Positions 1-5,501 of a stretch of 8,577 nt of DNA are shown here, piece after piece. The notes beneath the pieces are model-generated. The model did no database searches and was not told where the DNA came from. It saw only the letters and a list, made by a program, of their open reading frames with translations. The position numbers and the translations under genes are program-made. The DNA lies in assembly GCA_023621975.1 (NCBI GenBank), contig JAMOAC010000056.1:1-8577 (forward strand), in the 5' to 3' direction. Every line of letters starts with the position of its first letter. Positions within the stretch are counted from its first letter, which is position 1. Origin of the DNA: Bacillota bacterium. Lineage in GTDB: Bacteria > Bacillota_A > Clostridia > Acetivibrionales > DUMB01.

Positions 1-1641
1 GAAAAGAGCCAGATGTATGTAACCCTGGCAGGTACAAAGGAAAAAATCGTAATGATAGAAGCAGGCGCAAACGAAGTTCCAGAAGATATAATGCTTAATG
101 CAATTAAGTACGGCCACGAGGAAATAAAAAAGATTGTTGAATTTATTGAAGGGATTGTCAGGGAAGTAGGCAAACCCAAATTTGAGTATCAATCATTCCA
201 GGTTCCTGATGAAATTTACAACGCCGTTTCGGAATATGCGTATGATAAAATGAGACAGGCTGTACTGGCAGTTGATAAAATGGAAAGGGATAAAGCCGTT
301 GCAAAGCTTACTGAGGAAATCCAGCAGCATTTTGCAGAAATTTATCCTGAAATGCAGACAACCATTTCAGAAGCAATATACAAGCTCGAGAGAAAGGTTG
401 TCAGGGAATATATTCTTGAAGAAGGAAGGCGTGTAGACGGCAGAAGGCTTGATGAAATAAGGCCTTTGTCAGCAGAGGTTGGAATTCTTCCCAGAACGCA
501 CGGTTCCGCGCTTTTCCAGAGGGGACAAACCCAAATTATAACTACGGTAACACTCGGTGCCCTGGGCGATGTCCAGATGCTTGACGGTGTTGACCTTGAA
601 GAAGAAAAACGCTACATGCACCATTATAACTTCCCCGGCTACAGCGTAGGCGAGGCAAAGACTTCCAGAGGGCCCGGAAGGAGAGAAATAGGGCATGGAG
701 CACTTGCAGAAAGGGCACTTGAACCTGTTATCCCCAGCGAGAAGGAATTCCCGTATGCAATCAGGCTGGTTTCCGAGGTAATGATGTCAAATGGTTCCAC
801 TTCCCAGGGAAGTGTCTGTGGAAGTACTTTGGCATTAATGGATGCAGGTGTACCGATTAAAAGTCCTGTTGCGGGAATATCTGCAGGGCTTGTGGTGGAC
901 GAAAATAATCCTGACAGATTTGTTACTTTCCTTGACATACAGGGAATAGAGGACTTTTTCGGAGATATGGACTTTAAAGTGGCAGGAACCAAAAAAGGAA
1001 TAACTGCCATACAGGTTGATATAAAGATTGACGGCCTTACTGAGGAAATTATAAGGCAGGCATTTGAACTTACCAGGAAAGGGCGCATACAGATTCTGGA
1101 TGAAGTTATTCTCAAGACAATTCCTGAACCAAGGAAGCAGCTTTCAAAATATGCTCCCAAGATAATGTCCACTTTGATAGATCCGGAGAAAATCAGGGAT
1201 ATCATAGGACCTGGCGGTAAGATAATAAACAAGATAATAGCAGAAACGGGTGTAAAAATCGATATTGAAGATGACGGAAGGATATATGTCGCTGCTACCG
1301 ACACTGAATCAGGCGTGCGGGCACTGCAGATTATTGAAGGCATAGCAAAAGATGTGCAGCCCGGGCAGATTTATATAGGCAAAGTATTGAGAATAACGCC
1401 GTTTGGTGCTTTCGTTGAATTTTTACCCGGAAAGGAAGGCCTTGTACACATCTCAAAACTTGACAAGAAGAGAGTGGAAAGGGTTGAAGACGTTGTAAAT
1501 GTAGGCGATGAAATATTGGTCAAGGTCATTGAGATTGACAAGCAGGGCAGAATTAACCTGTCCCGAAAGGATGCAATGAACGATAAAAATGCAGAAAAGT
1601 ATGTACATCATACACATAGAAAAAGTTCTGGAGGATACTGA
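1..1641 (+). CDS. pnp: Polynucleotide phosphorylase (PNPase), 5' part missing
   Basis: This 3'-to-5' phosphorolytic exoribonuclease degrades mRNA in the cytoplasm, releasing nucleoside diphosphates, and can also polymerise NDPs. The frame is already open at base 1, so the ATG at 13 is internal. The 546 visible residues are the C-terminal part of a protein usually near 700 residues. Numbering from the first visible codon: the end of the first RNase PH core and a helical linker (about 1-135), the second RNase PH core (about 140-375), a KH domain with the GPGGK loop (about 388-450) and an S1 domain (about 455-523). The phosphate-binding loop SNGSTSQGS is at 263-271. Asp318 and Asp324 in the [10 protein letters not shown] stretch correspond to the catalytic aspartates of E. 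coli PNPase (D486/D492, aligned from memory). The stop codon overlaps the start of the next gene by one base, which indicates translational coupling. Confidence 0.98.
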   Translation, partial: EKSQMYVTLAGTKEKIVMIEAGANEVPEDIMLNAIKYGHEEIKKIVEFIEGIVREVGKPKFEYQSFQVPDEIYNAVSEYAYDKMRQAVLAVDKMERDKAVAKLTEEIQQHFAEIYPEMQTTISEAIYKLERKVVREYILEEGRRVDGRRLDEIRPLSAEVGILPRTHGSALFQRGQTQIITTVTLGALGDVQMLDGVDLEEEKRYMHHYNFPGYSVGEAKTSRGPGRREIGHGALAERALEPVIPSEKEFPYAIRLVSEVMMSNGSTSQGSVCGSTLALMDAGVPIKSPVAGISAGLVVDENNPDRFVTFLDIQGIEDFFGDMDFKVAGTKKGITAIQVDIKIDGLTEEIIRQAFELTRKGRIQILDEVILKTIPEPRKQLSKYAPKIMSTLIDPEKIRDIIGPGGKIINKIIAETGVKIDIEDDGRIYVAATDTESGVRALQIIEGIAKDVQPGQIYIGKVLRITPFGAFVEFLPGKEGLVHISKLDKKRVERVEDVVNVGDEILVKVIEIDKQGRINLSRKDAMNDKNAEKYVHHTHRKSSGGY

Positions 1642-2915
1642 TGTATCGAAAATATACGCTGGATAACGGCATAAGACTGGTGTGTGAAAAGATTCCGTAT
1701 GTACGGTCGGTATCTGTAGGTGTATGGATTGGAACGGGTTCGAGAAATGAAAACCAAAAGAACAACGGTATCTCACATTTTATTGAGCACATGATGTTTA
1801 AAGGCACTGAAAAAAGGACAGCAAAGGAAATTGCCGAAATCATAGACAATGTAGGAGGACAAATTAATGCTTTTACAGGCAAGGAGTGCACATGCTATTA
1901 TACCAAGACGCTTGATGAGCATCTGGAACTGGCAATAGAACTCCTTGCCGACATGCTGCTCAATTCAAAATTTGATGAAAGCGACATATTAACAGAGAAA
2001 AATGTAATATCCGAAGAAATAAGCATGTATGAAGATTCGCCTGAAGAGCTTGTACAGGACATACTTTCGGGAACGGTGTGGGATGGGAACCCCCTTGGAT
2101 ATCCCATACTCGGTACCTTTGAATCCCTCTCGAATATTGACAGAAAAATGATCAGGGATTATATTTCGGAAAACTATACTCCTGACAATTGTGTAATTGC
2201 CGTAGCAGGCAGTTTTGATGATGACCATCTCCTGAGGACTGTGGAAAAATACTTTGGAGGCTGGGTTCCGGGTAAGAACAGGAAAAGGGATTATGAGAGG
2301 GTTGAATTCATTAGTAACGTAAAGATGAAAGAAAAGGATACCGAGCAAGTACACATATGCCTTGGATTTCACGGAATTGAGCATGGGAATGATTTAATTT
2401 ATTCCCTCCTTGCTGTTAACAATATACTTGGTGGAGGTATGAGTTCCAGGCTATTTCAGAAAATTCGCGAGGAAAAGGGGCTTGTTTATTCAATATATTC
2501 ATACCCTTCATCATATAAGAATACCGGGCTTTTTACCATTTATGCCGGAATGAAGCCCAAGTATATGGATGAAGTCTTATCCCTGATAGTAGGAGAGATT
2601 GAGCTGCTTAAAAGGGAAGGCATGAGCCCGGACGATCTGGAAAAATCGAAGGAGCAGCTGAAGGGCAGCTATATACTCGGACTGGAGAGTACAAGCAGCA
2701 GAATGAGCAGTATTGGAAAATCTGAATTGCTTTTGGGATACACAAATACTCCCGAGGAAATTTTAGACAAAATGGAAAAAGTTGATGTTGACAGCGTCAG
2801 TGAAGTTATAAATAAGGTTTTTGACTTGAACAATGTCGGATTTTCCGCTGTTGGAAACGTAGATAAGAATTTTGACCTTATAAAAACATTAAAGCTAAGC
2901 CGTATAAATCAATAG
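1641..2915 (+). CDS. mlpA: M16 family zinc metallopeptidase (MlpA/YmxG-type, processing-peptidase-like)
   Basis: This is a 424-residue insulinase/mitochondrial-processing-peptidase family (M16B) protein, a normal length for the single-chain bacterial form. The inverted zinc motif HxxEH is intact as HFIEH (His46, Glu49 catalytic base, His50). The third zinc ligand is Glu126 in SEEISMYED, exactly 76 residues after His50 as in the family. The second half carries the GGGMSSRLFQKIREEKGLVYS block typical of the substrate-binding domain. No signal peptide is visible, so it is probably cytoplasmic. GGAGG at 1630-1634 lies six bases before the ATG, and the ATG shares base 1641 with the pnp TGA. In B. 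subtilis the mlpA gene also lies just downstream of pnp, which supports the name. The physiological substrate is not known to me. A terminator follows at 2944. Confidence 0.93.
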   Translation: MYRKYTLDNGIRLVCEKIPYVRSVSVGVWIGTGSRNENQKNNGISHFIEHMMFKGTEKRTAKEIAEIIDNVGGQINAFTGKECTCYYTKTLDEHLELAIELLADMLLNSKFDESDILTEKNVISEEISMYEDSPEELVQDILSGTVWDGNPLGYPILGTFESLSNIDRKMIRDYISENYTPDNCVIAVAGSFDDDHLLRTVEKYFGGWVPGKNRKRDYERVEFISNVKMKEKDTEQVHICLGFHGIEHGNDLIYSLLAVNNILGGGMSSRLFQKIREEKGLVYSIYSYPSSYKNTGLFTIYAGMKPKYMDEVLSLIVGEIELLKREGMSPDDLEKSKEQLKGSYILGLESTSSRMSSIGKSELLLGYTNTPEEILDKMEKVDVDSVSEVINKVFDLNNVGFSAVGNVDKNFDLIKTLKLSRINQ

Positions 2916-2943
2916 AATTATTATTATACATAACATGAAAATA

Positions 2944-2970
2944 GTTCCCCGACGGGGGAGCTTTTTTTTT
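2944..2970 (+). terminator. Intrinsic terminator of the pnp-M16 unit
   Basis: GTTCCCC (2944-2950), a GACG loop and GGGGAGC (2955-2961) form a 7-bp G+C-rich stem with one G-U pair. Nine T residues follow at once (2962-2970). It lies 29 bases after the peptidase stop and separates the housekeeping unit from the sporulation operon. Confidence 0.93.
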
Positions 2971-2990
2971 GTCAACTGTTCTGTACAAGC

Positions 2991-3018
2991 ACTAATAGTA
3001 TCTAATACACATAAGATA
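2991..3018 (+). promoter_or_regulatory. Candidate sigma-K (late mother-cell) promoter of spoVFAB
   Basis: The -10 element CATAAGATA (3010-3018) matches the sigma-K consensus CATANNNTA at every fixed position. The minimal -35 AC (2991-2992) is 17 bases upstream, within the usual 16-17 spacing. Initiation would fall near 3025, about 38 bases before the chosen spoVFA start. In B. subtilis this operon is transcribed by sigma-K RNA polymerase. The motif is short and the region AT-rich, so the call rests mainly on position and on the gene it precedes. Confidence 0.6.
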
Positions 3019-3049
3019 TAGTAAATCTACGTAAGAGGCTGACAATAAT

Positions 3050-3055
3050 GGAGGG
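3050..3055 (+). promoter_or_regulatory. Ribosome binding site deciding the spoVFA start
   Basis: GGAGGG is seven bases before the ATG at 3063. It overlaps and follows the alternative in-frame ATG at 3048, which has no comparable site of its own, so 3063 is the better start. Confidence 0.85.
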
Positions 3056-3062
3056 ATTGCCG

Positions 3063-3935
3063 ATGAATCACAGAAAGTATACGGTTATCGGAGGCGACCT
3101 GCGTAATGTAAAGCTGGCCGAATTGCTGGCTGACGATGGTAATACTGTTAACATATACGGATTTAACAATGCAGGTTTTGAACTTAAGATCAAGGAAAGT
3201 GAAGACCTGGTATTGGCAATCGATGAATCTGACGTAATAATCGGGCCACTGCCTTGTTCCAACGATGACGAAACACTTAATGCACCTTTTCATGCTGAAG
3301 TAATATACATAAATGAAATATTCAAAACCATGAATAAAAATCAATTGTTTATTGCAGGAAGAATAAGTGATAAAATAAAGCATCTTGCTGAGATATACGA
3401 CGTATATTCCATAGATATACTTAAAAGAGAAGAAATGGCAGTACTGAATGCGATTCCAACCGCTGAAGGAGCAATTCAGATTGCAATGGAGGAAATGCCC
3501 ATAACGCTTCATGGCAGCAATGTACTGGTGCTGGGCTATGGAAGAACAGGGAAAATGCTGTCAAGGGCGCTGAGTGCATTGGGATCAAATGTATTTGTGG
3601 AGGCAAGAAAGTATTCGGATTTGGCATGGATCAAGAGTTATGGCTATAAACCTGTACATTTAAACGAGATAGAAAATTACCTGGAACAGATGGATGTCAT
3701 ATTCAACACCATTCCAAGTGTTATCCTGGATGTAAACAAACTTAAAAAAATACGCAGGGACTGCCTTGTTATCGATCTGGCTTCAAAACCCGGAGGAATA
3801 GATTTTGAAAGCGCAAAAAACCTGGGAATAAAAGTTATATGGGCACTTTCCCTGCCGGGTAAGGTGGCACCGGTAACTGCAGCTAAATTTATTAAAGAAA
3901 CAATATATAATATCGTTAATGAGTTGGGGGTATAA
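3063..3935 (+). CDS. spoVFA: Dipicolinate synthase subunit A (SpoVFA/DpaA)
   Basis: With SpoVFB this subunit oxidises the lysine-pathway intermediate (4-hydroxy-tetrahydrodipicolinate or its dehydration product) to dipicolinic acid in the mother cell. The product is then moved into the forespore, where with calcium it dehydrates and protects the spore core. The protein has 290 residues from the ATG at 3063, close to the 297 of the B. subtilis protein. It shows an N-terminal VIGGD start, the family block LNAIPTAEGAI (about 128-138), a Rossmann NAD(P)-binding loop VLGYGRTG (about 156-163), DLASKPGG (about 238-245) and LPGKVAPVTAA (about 264-274). These align well with remembered SpoVFA sequence. 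It sits between a terminator and a candidate sigma-K promoter upstream and spoVFB two bases downstream, so the pair forms a separate sporulation operon. Confidence 0.96.
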   Translation: MNHRKYTVIGGDLRNVKLAELLADDGNTVNIYGFNNAGFELKIKESEDLVLAIDESDVIIGPLPCSNDDETLNAPFHAEVIYINEIFKTMNKNQLFIAGRISDKIKHLAEIYDVYSIDILKREEMAVLNAIPTAEGAIQIAMEEMPITLHGSNVLVLGYGRTGKMLSRALSALGSNVFVEARKYSDLAWIKSYGYKPVHLNEIENYLEQMDVIFNTIPSVILDVNKLKKIRRDCLVIDLASKPGGIDFESAKNLGIKVIWALSLPGKVAPVTAAKFIKETIYNIVNELGV

Positions 3936-3937
3936 AA

Positions 3938-4516
3938 ATGCAGTTAAACGGCTTGAAAATTGGATTTGCACTGACAGGCTCCTTCTGCACCTTTGATAAA
4001 GTTATCCCCTGTATAAAAAAGATTGTTGAAGAGGGAGCGGATGTATATCCGATTATATCGGAAACAGTGGATAAACTTGATACAAGGTTTGGCAAGGCAG
4101 ATGATTTGAAACTGAAACTTGAGAATATAACAGGCAAGAGGCCGATATCAACAATAGTTGAAGCAGAGCCCATCGGGCCCAAGAAATTTCTTGATGTGCT
4201 CGTAGTTGCACCTTGTACCGGAAACACCCTGGGAAAGATAGCAAATGCCATTACCGATACATCAGTAACAATGGCCGTAAAAGCACAGTTGAGAAACCAG
4301 AGGCCGGTAGTTATAGGCATATCTACAAATGACGGACTCAGTAACAATGCCAAGAACCTGGGGTTATTGTTAAATATGAAGAACATATATTTTGTACCTT
4401 TTGGGCAAGATGACCCGGTGAAAAAATGCAATTCACTGGTAGCCAAATACGATCTGCTGATACCGACAATTCAGGCAGCACTTGAAGGGAGACAGATTCA
4501 GCCGTTGCTTGTATAA
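3938..4516 (+). CDS. spoVFB: Dipicolinate synthase subunit B, flavoprotein (SpoVFB/DpaB)
   Basis: This is the flavoprotein-fold partner of SpoVFA in dipicolinate synthase; its exact catalytic share is less certain than that of the dehydrogenase-like A subunit. It has 192 residues, against about 200 in B. subtilis. The FMN-type phosphate-binding region is visible as GFALTGSFCTF (9-19), followed by the family blocks EAEPIGPK (75-82), APCTGNTLGKIANAITD (91-107), ISTNDGLSNNAKN (128-140) and VPFGQDDPVKKCNSLVAK (153-170). It starts two bases after the spoVFA stop. The run GGGGG at 3926-3930, inside the end of spoVFA, serves as ribosome binding site seven bases before the ATG. In Bacillus, asd, dapG and dapA follow; here no lysine-pathway gene follows, so precursor supply must be encoded elsewhere. 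Confidence 0.96.
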   Translation: MQLNGLKIGFALTGSFCTFDKVIPCIKKIVEEGADVYPIISETVDKLDTRFGKADDLKLKLENITGKRPISTIVEAEPIGPKKFLDVLVVAPCTGNTLGKIANAITDTSVTMAVKAQLRNQRPVVIGISTNDGLSNNAKNLGLLLNMKNIYFVPFGQDDPVKKCNSLVAKYDLLIPTIQAALEGRQIQPLLV

Positions 4517-4517
4517 T

Positions 4518-4542
4518 GTGACAGGGGACGGTTCCTTGTCAC
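4518..4542. repeat. Palindromic REP-like element next to the spoVFB stop
   Basis: An imperfect palindrome begins two bases after the spoVFB stop codon. The arms 4518-4528 (GTGACAGGGGA) and 4532-4542 (TTCCTTGTCAC) pair over 11 bp with two G-U pairs around a 3-base loop. The GACAGGGGACGGTTC core resembles a palindromic repeat I recall as dispersed in many clostridial genomes; that is memory and unchecked. A degenerate direct copy begins 36 bases downstream (4555-4578, 18 of 24 positions the same). Confidence 0.7.
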
Positions 4543-4552
4543 CATAGGGATT

Positions 4553-4657
4553 TGTAACAGTGGACGATTTCATGTCATGTTTGGAGCATGTCATGGAATT
4601 GTCCTTTATTATTTTTTCAGGCATTTTTAGCACTCTGTTACATTGTTACCTGTTACA
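4553..4657. repeat. Nested inverted repeat, MITE/BIME-like
   Basis: TGTAACAG (4553-4560) is the exact reverse complement of CTGTTACA, which occurs at 4635-4642 and again at 4650-4657. The latter are part of a 10-base direct repeat CTGTTACATT (4635-4644 and 4650-4659). Inside lies an 18-bp hairpin (4562-4579 with 4587-4604) whose two arms are degenerate versions, in opposite orientation, of the palindrome at 4518-4542. No transposase is present. The layout suggests a small non-autonomous element or a paired REP unit, now diverged. Confidence 0.5.
4562..4617 (+). terminator. Probable terminator of spoVFAB formed by the repeat hairpin
   Basis: The arms 4562-4579 and 4587-4604 form an 18-bp stem with one T-T mismatch and two G-U pairs around a 7-base loop. 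A T-rich tract (TTTATTATTTTTT, 4605-4617) follows directly. This is the only terminator-like structure between spoVFB and the feo promoter. The A residues interrupting the T tract lower confidence. Confidence 0.55.
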
Positions 4658-4705
4658 TTTTTGCATTGAGCTGATATTGTGTTTTAAAGCAAAAATTAAC
4701 ATTTT

Positions 4706-4725
4706 GATATTGACAATCATTATCA
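4706..4725 (+). promoter_or_regulatory. Fur box of the feoA operon
   Basis: TGACAATCATTATCA (4711-4725) matches the 7-1-7 Fur consensus at 14 of 15 positions. The 19-base form starting at 4706 matches 17 of 19. It covers the -35 element and much of the spacer of the feoA promoter, so Fe2+-loaded Fur should block RNA polymerase. The inferred effect is repression when iron is sufficient and expression when it is scarce. Confidence 0.88.
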
Positions 4726-4738
4726 ATTAGCATATAAT
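4710..4738 (+). promoter_or_regulatory. Consensus sigma-A promoter of feoA-feoA
   Basis: TTGACA (4710-4715) and TATAAT (4733-4738) are both perfect consensus hexamers with the ideal 17-base spacer. Initiation near 4745 gives a leader of about 23 bases containing the GGAGGTGAT ribosome binding site (4755-4763). Confidence 0.9.
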
Positions 4739-4767
4739 GATAATGTAATCGGTCGGAGGTGATTTAA

Positions 4768-4992
4768 ATGCCTTTAACAATGCTTGGTTCAGGGGAAAAT
4801 GCAGTTATCACCGGTTGCAGGGCAAAGGACAGGACAATGAAGTTCCTTGAGGGGCTAGGCCTTGTACCGGGAACGCAAATTTGTGTGGTTTCTGAAAATA
4901 ACGGAAACATAATCCTCAGTGTCAGAGGTTCAAGAATAGCAATTAACAGGGGAATAGCGCAGTTGCTTATGGTTGAAGGTTGCGGGAGGTAA
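4768..4992 (+). CDS. feoA: FeoA family ferrous iron transport protein, divergent copy
   Basis: This 74-residue cytosolic protein has the SH3-like FeoA fold and is presumed to interact with FeoB or modulate its activity. Family features are an N-terminal LGSGENAVITG strand (about 6-16), the helix-turn FLEGLGLVPGTQICVV (about 26-41, matching the family pattern RLxxLGLxPGxxVxV) and a C-terminal strand with IAINRGIAQLLMV (about 57-69). It departs from the classic pattern in the middle: NNGNIILSVRGSR replaces the usual PLGDPxxxxVRG. It is the first gene after the Fur-controlled promoter and has a perfect GGAGGTGAT site eight bases (from GGAGG) before the ATG. The second FeoA gene starts six bases after its stop. 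Confidence 0.92.
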   Translation: MPLTMLGSGENAVITGCRAKDRTMKFLEGLGLVPGTQICVVSENNGNIILSVRGSRIAINRGIAQLLMVEGCGR

Positions 4993-4998
4993 TAGGAA

Positions 4999-5223
4999 GT
5001 GGAAAGGACATTAAGAGAGCTAAAGAGTGGTGAAAGAGGTAAAATAGTCAAGGTTAAGGGCGACGGAAGTATAAAAAGGCGTCTTATGGATATGGGAGTA
5101 ACCCGAGGTGTTGAAGTGCTTGTCAGAAAAGTAGCTCCTCTGGGCGATCCTATCGAGGTTAACATACGGGGTTATGAACTTACTCTGAGAAAATCCGAAG
5201 CTGAGAATATAATAGTATCCTGA
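4999..5223 (+). CDS. feoA: FeoA family ferrous iron transport protein, canonical copy
   Basis: This 74-residue protein has the classic FeoA pattern: LRELKSGERGKIVKVKG (about 5-21), RRLMDMGVTRGVEVLVRKVAPLGDPIEV (about 27-54) and the closing ELTLRKSEAENIIV (about 60-73). It is an SH3-like cytosolic partner of FeoB. Translation begins at a GTG; no in-frame ATG gives a full domain. The ribosome binding site GGGAGG (4984-4989) lies inside the last codons of the preceding feoA, nine bases from the GTG, so the two proteins are probably translated together. It clearly differs from its upstream neighbour and is not a recent duplication of it. It is followed by 278 bases holding a second Fur box before feoB. 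Confidence 0.94.
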   Translation: MERTLRELKSGERGKIVKVKGDGSIKRRLMDMGVTRGVEVLVRKVAPLGDPIEVNIRGYELTLRKSEAENIIVS

Positions 5224-5249
5224 TCGCCATTCATCATTTTGAGCAGTGA

Positions 5250-5268
5250 TCCTGGCATGCAGCCAGGA
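5250..5268 (+). other. Perfect hairpin after feoA2 without a T tract
   Basis: TCCTGGC (5250-5256) and GCCAGGA (5262-5268) form a perfect 7-bp stem around a 5-base loop, 26 bases after the second feoA stop. No T run follows, so it is not a standard intrinsic terminator. It could protect a 3' end, mark an RNA processing point or weaken read-through into feoB. Confidence 0.5.
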
Positions 5269-5271
5269 CGG

Positions 5272-5349
5272 TTATGACATGTGCTAAGGCGTTATGATGT
5301 GCAGTTAAAAGGAATGACATACAGGTAAAATTATGGCTATGATATGCAG
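5272..5349. repeat. Four degenerate direct repeats upstream of feoB
   Basis: Four related units of 12-13 bases occur in tandem: TTATGACATGTGC (5272-5284), TTATGATGTGCAG (5292-5304), AATGACATACAG (5313-5324) and CTATGATATGCAG (5337-5349). Their ATGA cores begin at 5274, 5294, 5314 and 5339, so the first three have a regular period of 20 bases, about two helical turns. They lie between the hairpin at 5250 and the Fur box at 5403. They could be a regulator binding array or a decayed repeat; no role is known to me. Confidence 0.5.
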
Positions 5350-5402
5350 AAAAAATTATATATTTAAAGCGAAGCAAAAGCAATTATTTTTTCATAATAT
5401 AA

Positions 5403-5417
5403 TGATAATGATTATCA
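5403..5417 (+). promoter_or_regulatory. Second Fur box, upstream of feoB
   Basis: TGATAATGATTATCA is a perfect match to the 7-1-7 Fur consensus and is fully symmetric around its central base. It lies 84 bases before the feoB start. It implies that feoB has its own iron-controlled promoter besides any read-through from feoA. Confidence 0.88.
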
Positions 5418-5441
5418 AAATCAATTAATAATTGCTAATTT
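5413..5441 (+). promoter_or_regulatory. Tentative feoB promoter overlapping the Fur box
   Basis: TTATCA (5413-5418) and TAATTT (5436-5441), with a 17-base spacer and a TG two positions before the -10, give a weak extended -10 promoter whose -35 lies in the Fur box. A TATAAT also occurs at 5398-5403, but no -35 is visible at the right distance. The Fur box makes some promoter here likely; which hexamers are used is uncertain. Confidence 0.3.
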
Positions 5442-5501
5442 ATAAATGCCAGTTAATAATTTCCATATTATATTTGCCAAATTCGATTTAGGGGGGATAA
5501 A

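Noticed and set aside
13..15. ATG at 13 as the pnp start
   Set aside because: The frame is open to base 1 and the sequence begins in the middle of the PNPase fold, so this is an internal Met.
639..1343. Long minus-strand open frame of 234 codons
   Set aside because: It lies wholly inside pnp, antisense to a conserved catalytic domain, and its Ser/Pro/Ile-rich translation has no recognisable domain.
2991..3018. Reading the spoVFA upstream motif as a sigma-E promoter
   Set aside because: The -10 CATAAGATA does not fit the sigma-E CATACAnT form, and no sigma-E -35 is at the right distance.
3048..3062. ATG at 3048 as the spoVFA start
   Set aside because: The GGAGGG ribosome binding site lies after this ATG and is correctly spaced for the ATG at 3063.
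4518..4657. A CRISPR array or complete insertion sequence in the palindromic cluster
   Set aside because: The units are palindromic, few, of mixed orientation and unevenly spaced, and there is no transposase or cas gene.
4517..4767. A riboswitch controlling the feo operon
   Set aside because: The mapped-looking promoter at 4710-4738 leaves only about 23 leader bases, too short for a riboswitch; upstream structure belongs to the repeats.
4764..5165. Minus-strand open frame opposite the two feoA genes
   Set aside because: It covers two well-supported FeoA genes and the translation looks like a low-complexity shadow.
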